From positions 1-13,723 of the forward strand of contig JAZLGV010000057.1 of NCBI GenBank assembly GCA_045616505.1: a stretch of DNA of 13,723 nucleotides, given 5' to 3'. The notes under the pieces were generated by a model that saw only the letters and a program-made list of their open reading frames with translations, was not told where the DNA came from and did not search any database. Source of the DNA: JAKSUT01 sp045616505. Lineage in GTDB: Bacteria; Cyanobacteriota; Vampirovibrionia; Gastranaerophilales; Gastranaerophilaceae. Positions within the stretch are counted from its first letter, which is position 1. Every line of letters starts with the position of its first letter. Made by a program: the position numbers and the translations under genes. Positions 13,679 to 13,723 of this stretch are shown here, one piece after another.

Positions 13679-13723
13679 AGTAGTAGGAGATTTCAGGTAA
13701 AAGTTTACATCGAATCTTCCAGA

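Noticed and set aside
1..13723. CRISPR array, tRNA, rRNA, insertion sequence or prophage genes
   Set aside because: No regularly spaced repeats, no tRNA or rRNA-like sequence, and no transposase or integrase motifs were found in reading both strands.

Overview
The window is AT-rich and looks like a gut-type relative of the Cyanobacteria, most likely Gastranaerophilales (Vampirovibrionia/'Melainabacteria'). The reasons are the low GC, a diderm TonB-ExbB-ExbD machine, and two proteins with an Asn-rich N-terminus ending in a Ser-Phe-Gly motif, a style I associate with that group. The taxonomic call is inference and no marker gene is present. Several starts are GTG or TTG with good Shine-Dalgarno (SD) sequences.

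Layout. (1) 1-2651, minus strand: the 5' end of an unknown gene at the left edge, and an operon read VOC-fold protein -> FkbH-like glyceryl-ACP synthase -> acyl carrier protein. This is a glyceryl/acyl-thioester loading cassette whose acceptor enzymes are not visible. (2) 2652-2943: a divergent promoter region with overlapping -35 boxes and a hairpin-rich 5' leader. (3) 2944-4736, plus strand: two translationally coupled 'SFG' proteins of shared architecture, ending at a strong bidirectional terminator. (4) 4792-5310, minus: an unknown 172-aa protein with a TTG start. (5) 5416-8042, minus: an operon of a ChbG/HpnK-type carbohydrate deacetylase and a membrane-anchored double-HKD phospholipase D-like protein with a degenerate SNase-like domain. 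(6) 8116-9069, plus: a polyprenyl-phosphate-type family 2 glycosyltransferase. (7) 9070-9287: intergenic, carrying what looks like a minus-strand small RNA: a 5' hairpin, an unpaired anti-SD stretch CCUCCUCCCC, and an intrinsic terminator. (8) 9288-13547, plus: two exported beta-rich proteins of one family (VirB10/TrbI-like by pattern), then TonB, ExbB, ExbD and a second ExbD. (9) 13548-13723: promoter and palindromic operator-like site for a gene beyond the right edge.

Regions 5-8 are all concerned with the envelope: sugar deacetylation, lipid-linked sugar transfer, a surface or periplasmic hydrolase, and energised transport across the outer membrane. The least explained parts are the candidate anti-SD small RNA, the SFG protein pair with its structured leader, and the two exported proteins in front of the TonB system. 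The first exported protein appears to be expressed from a leaderless mRNA.
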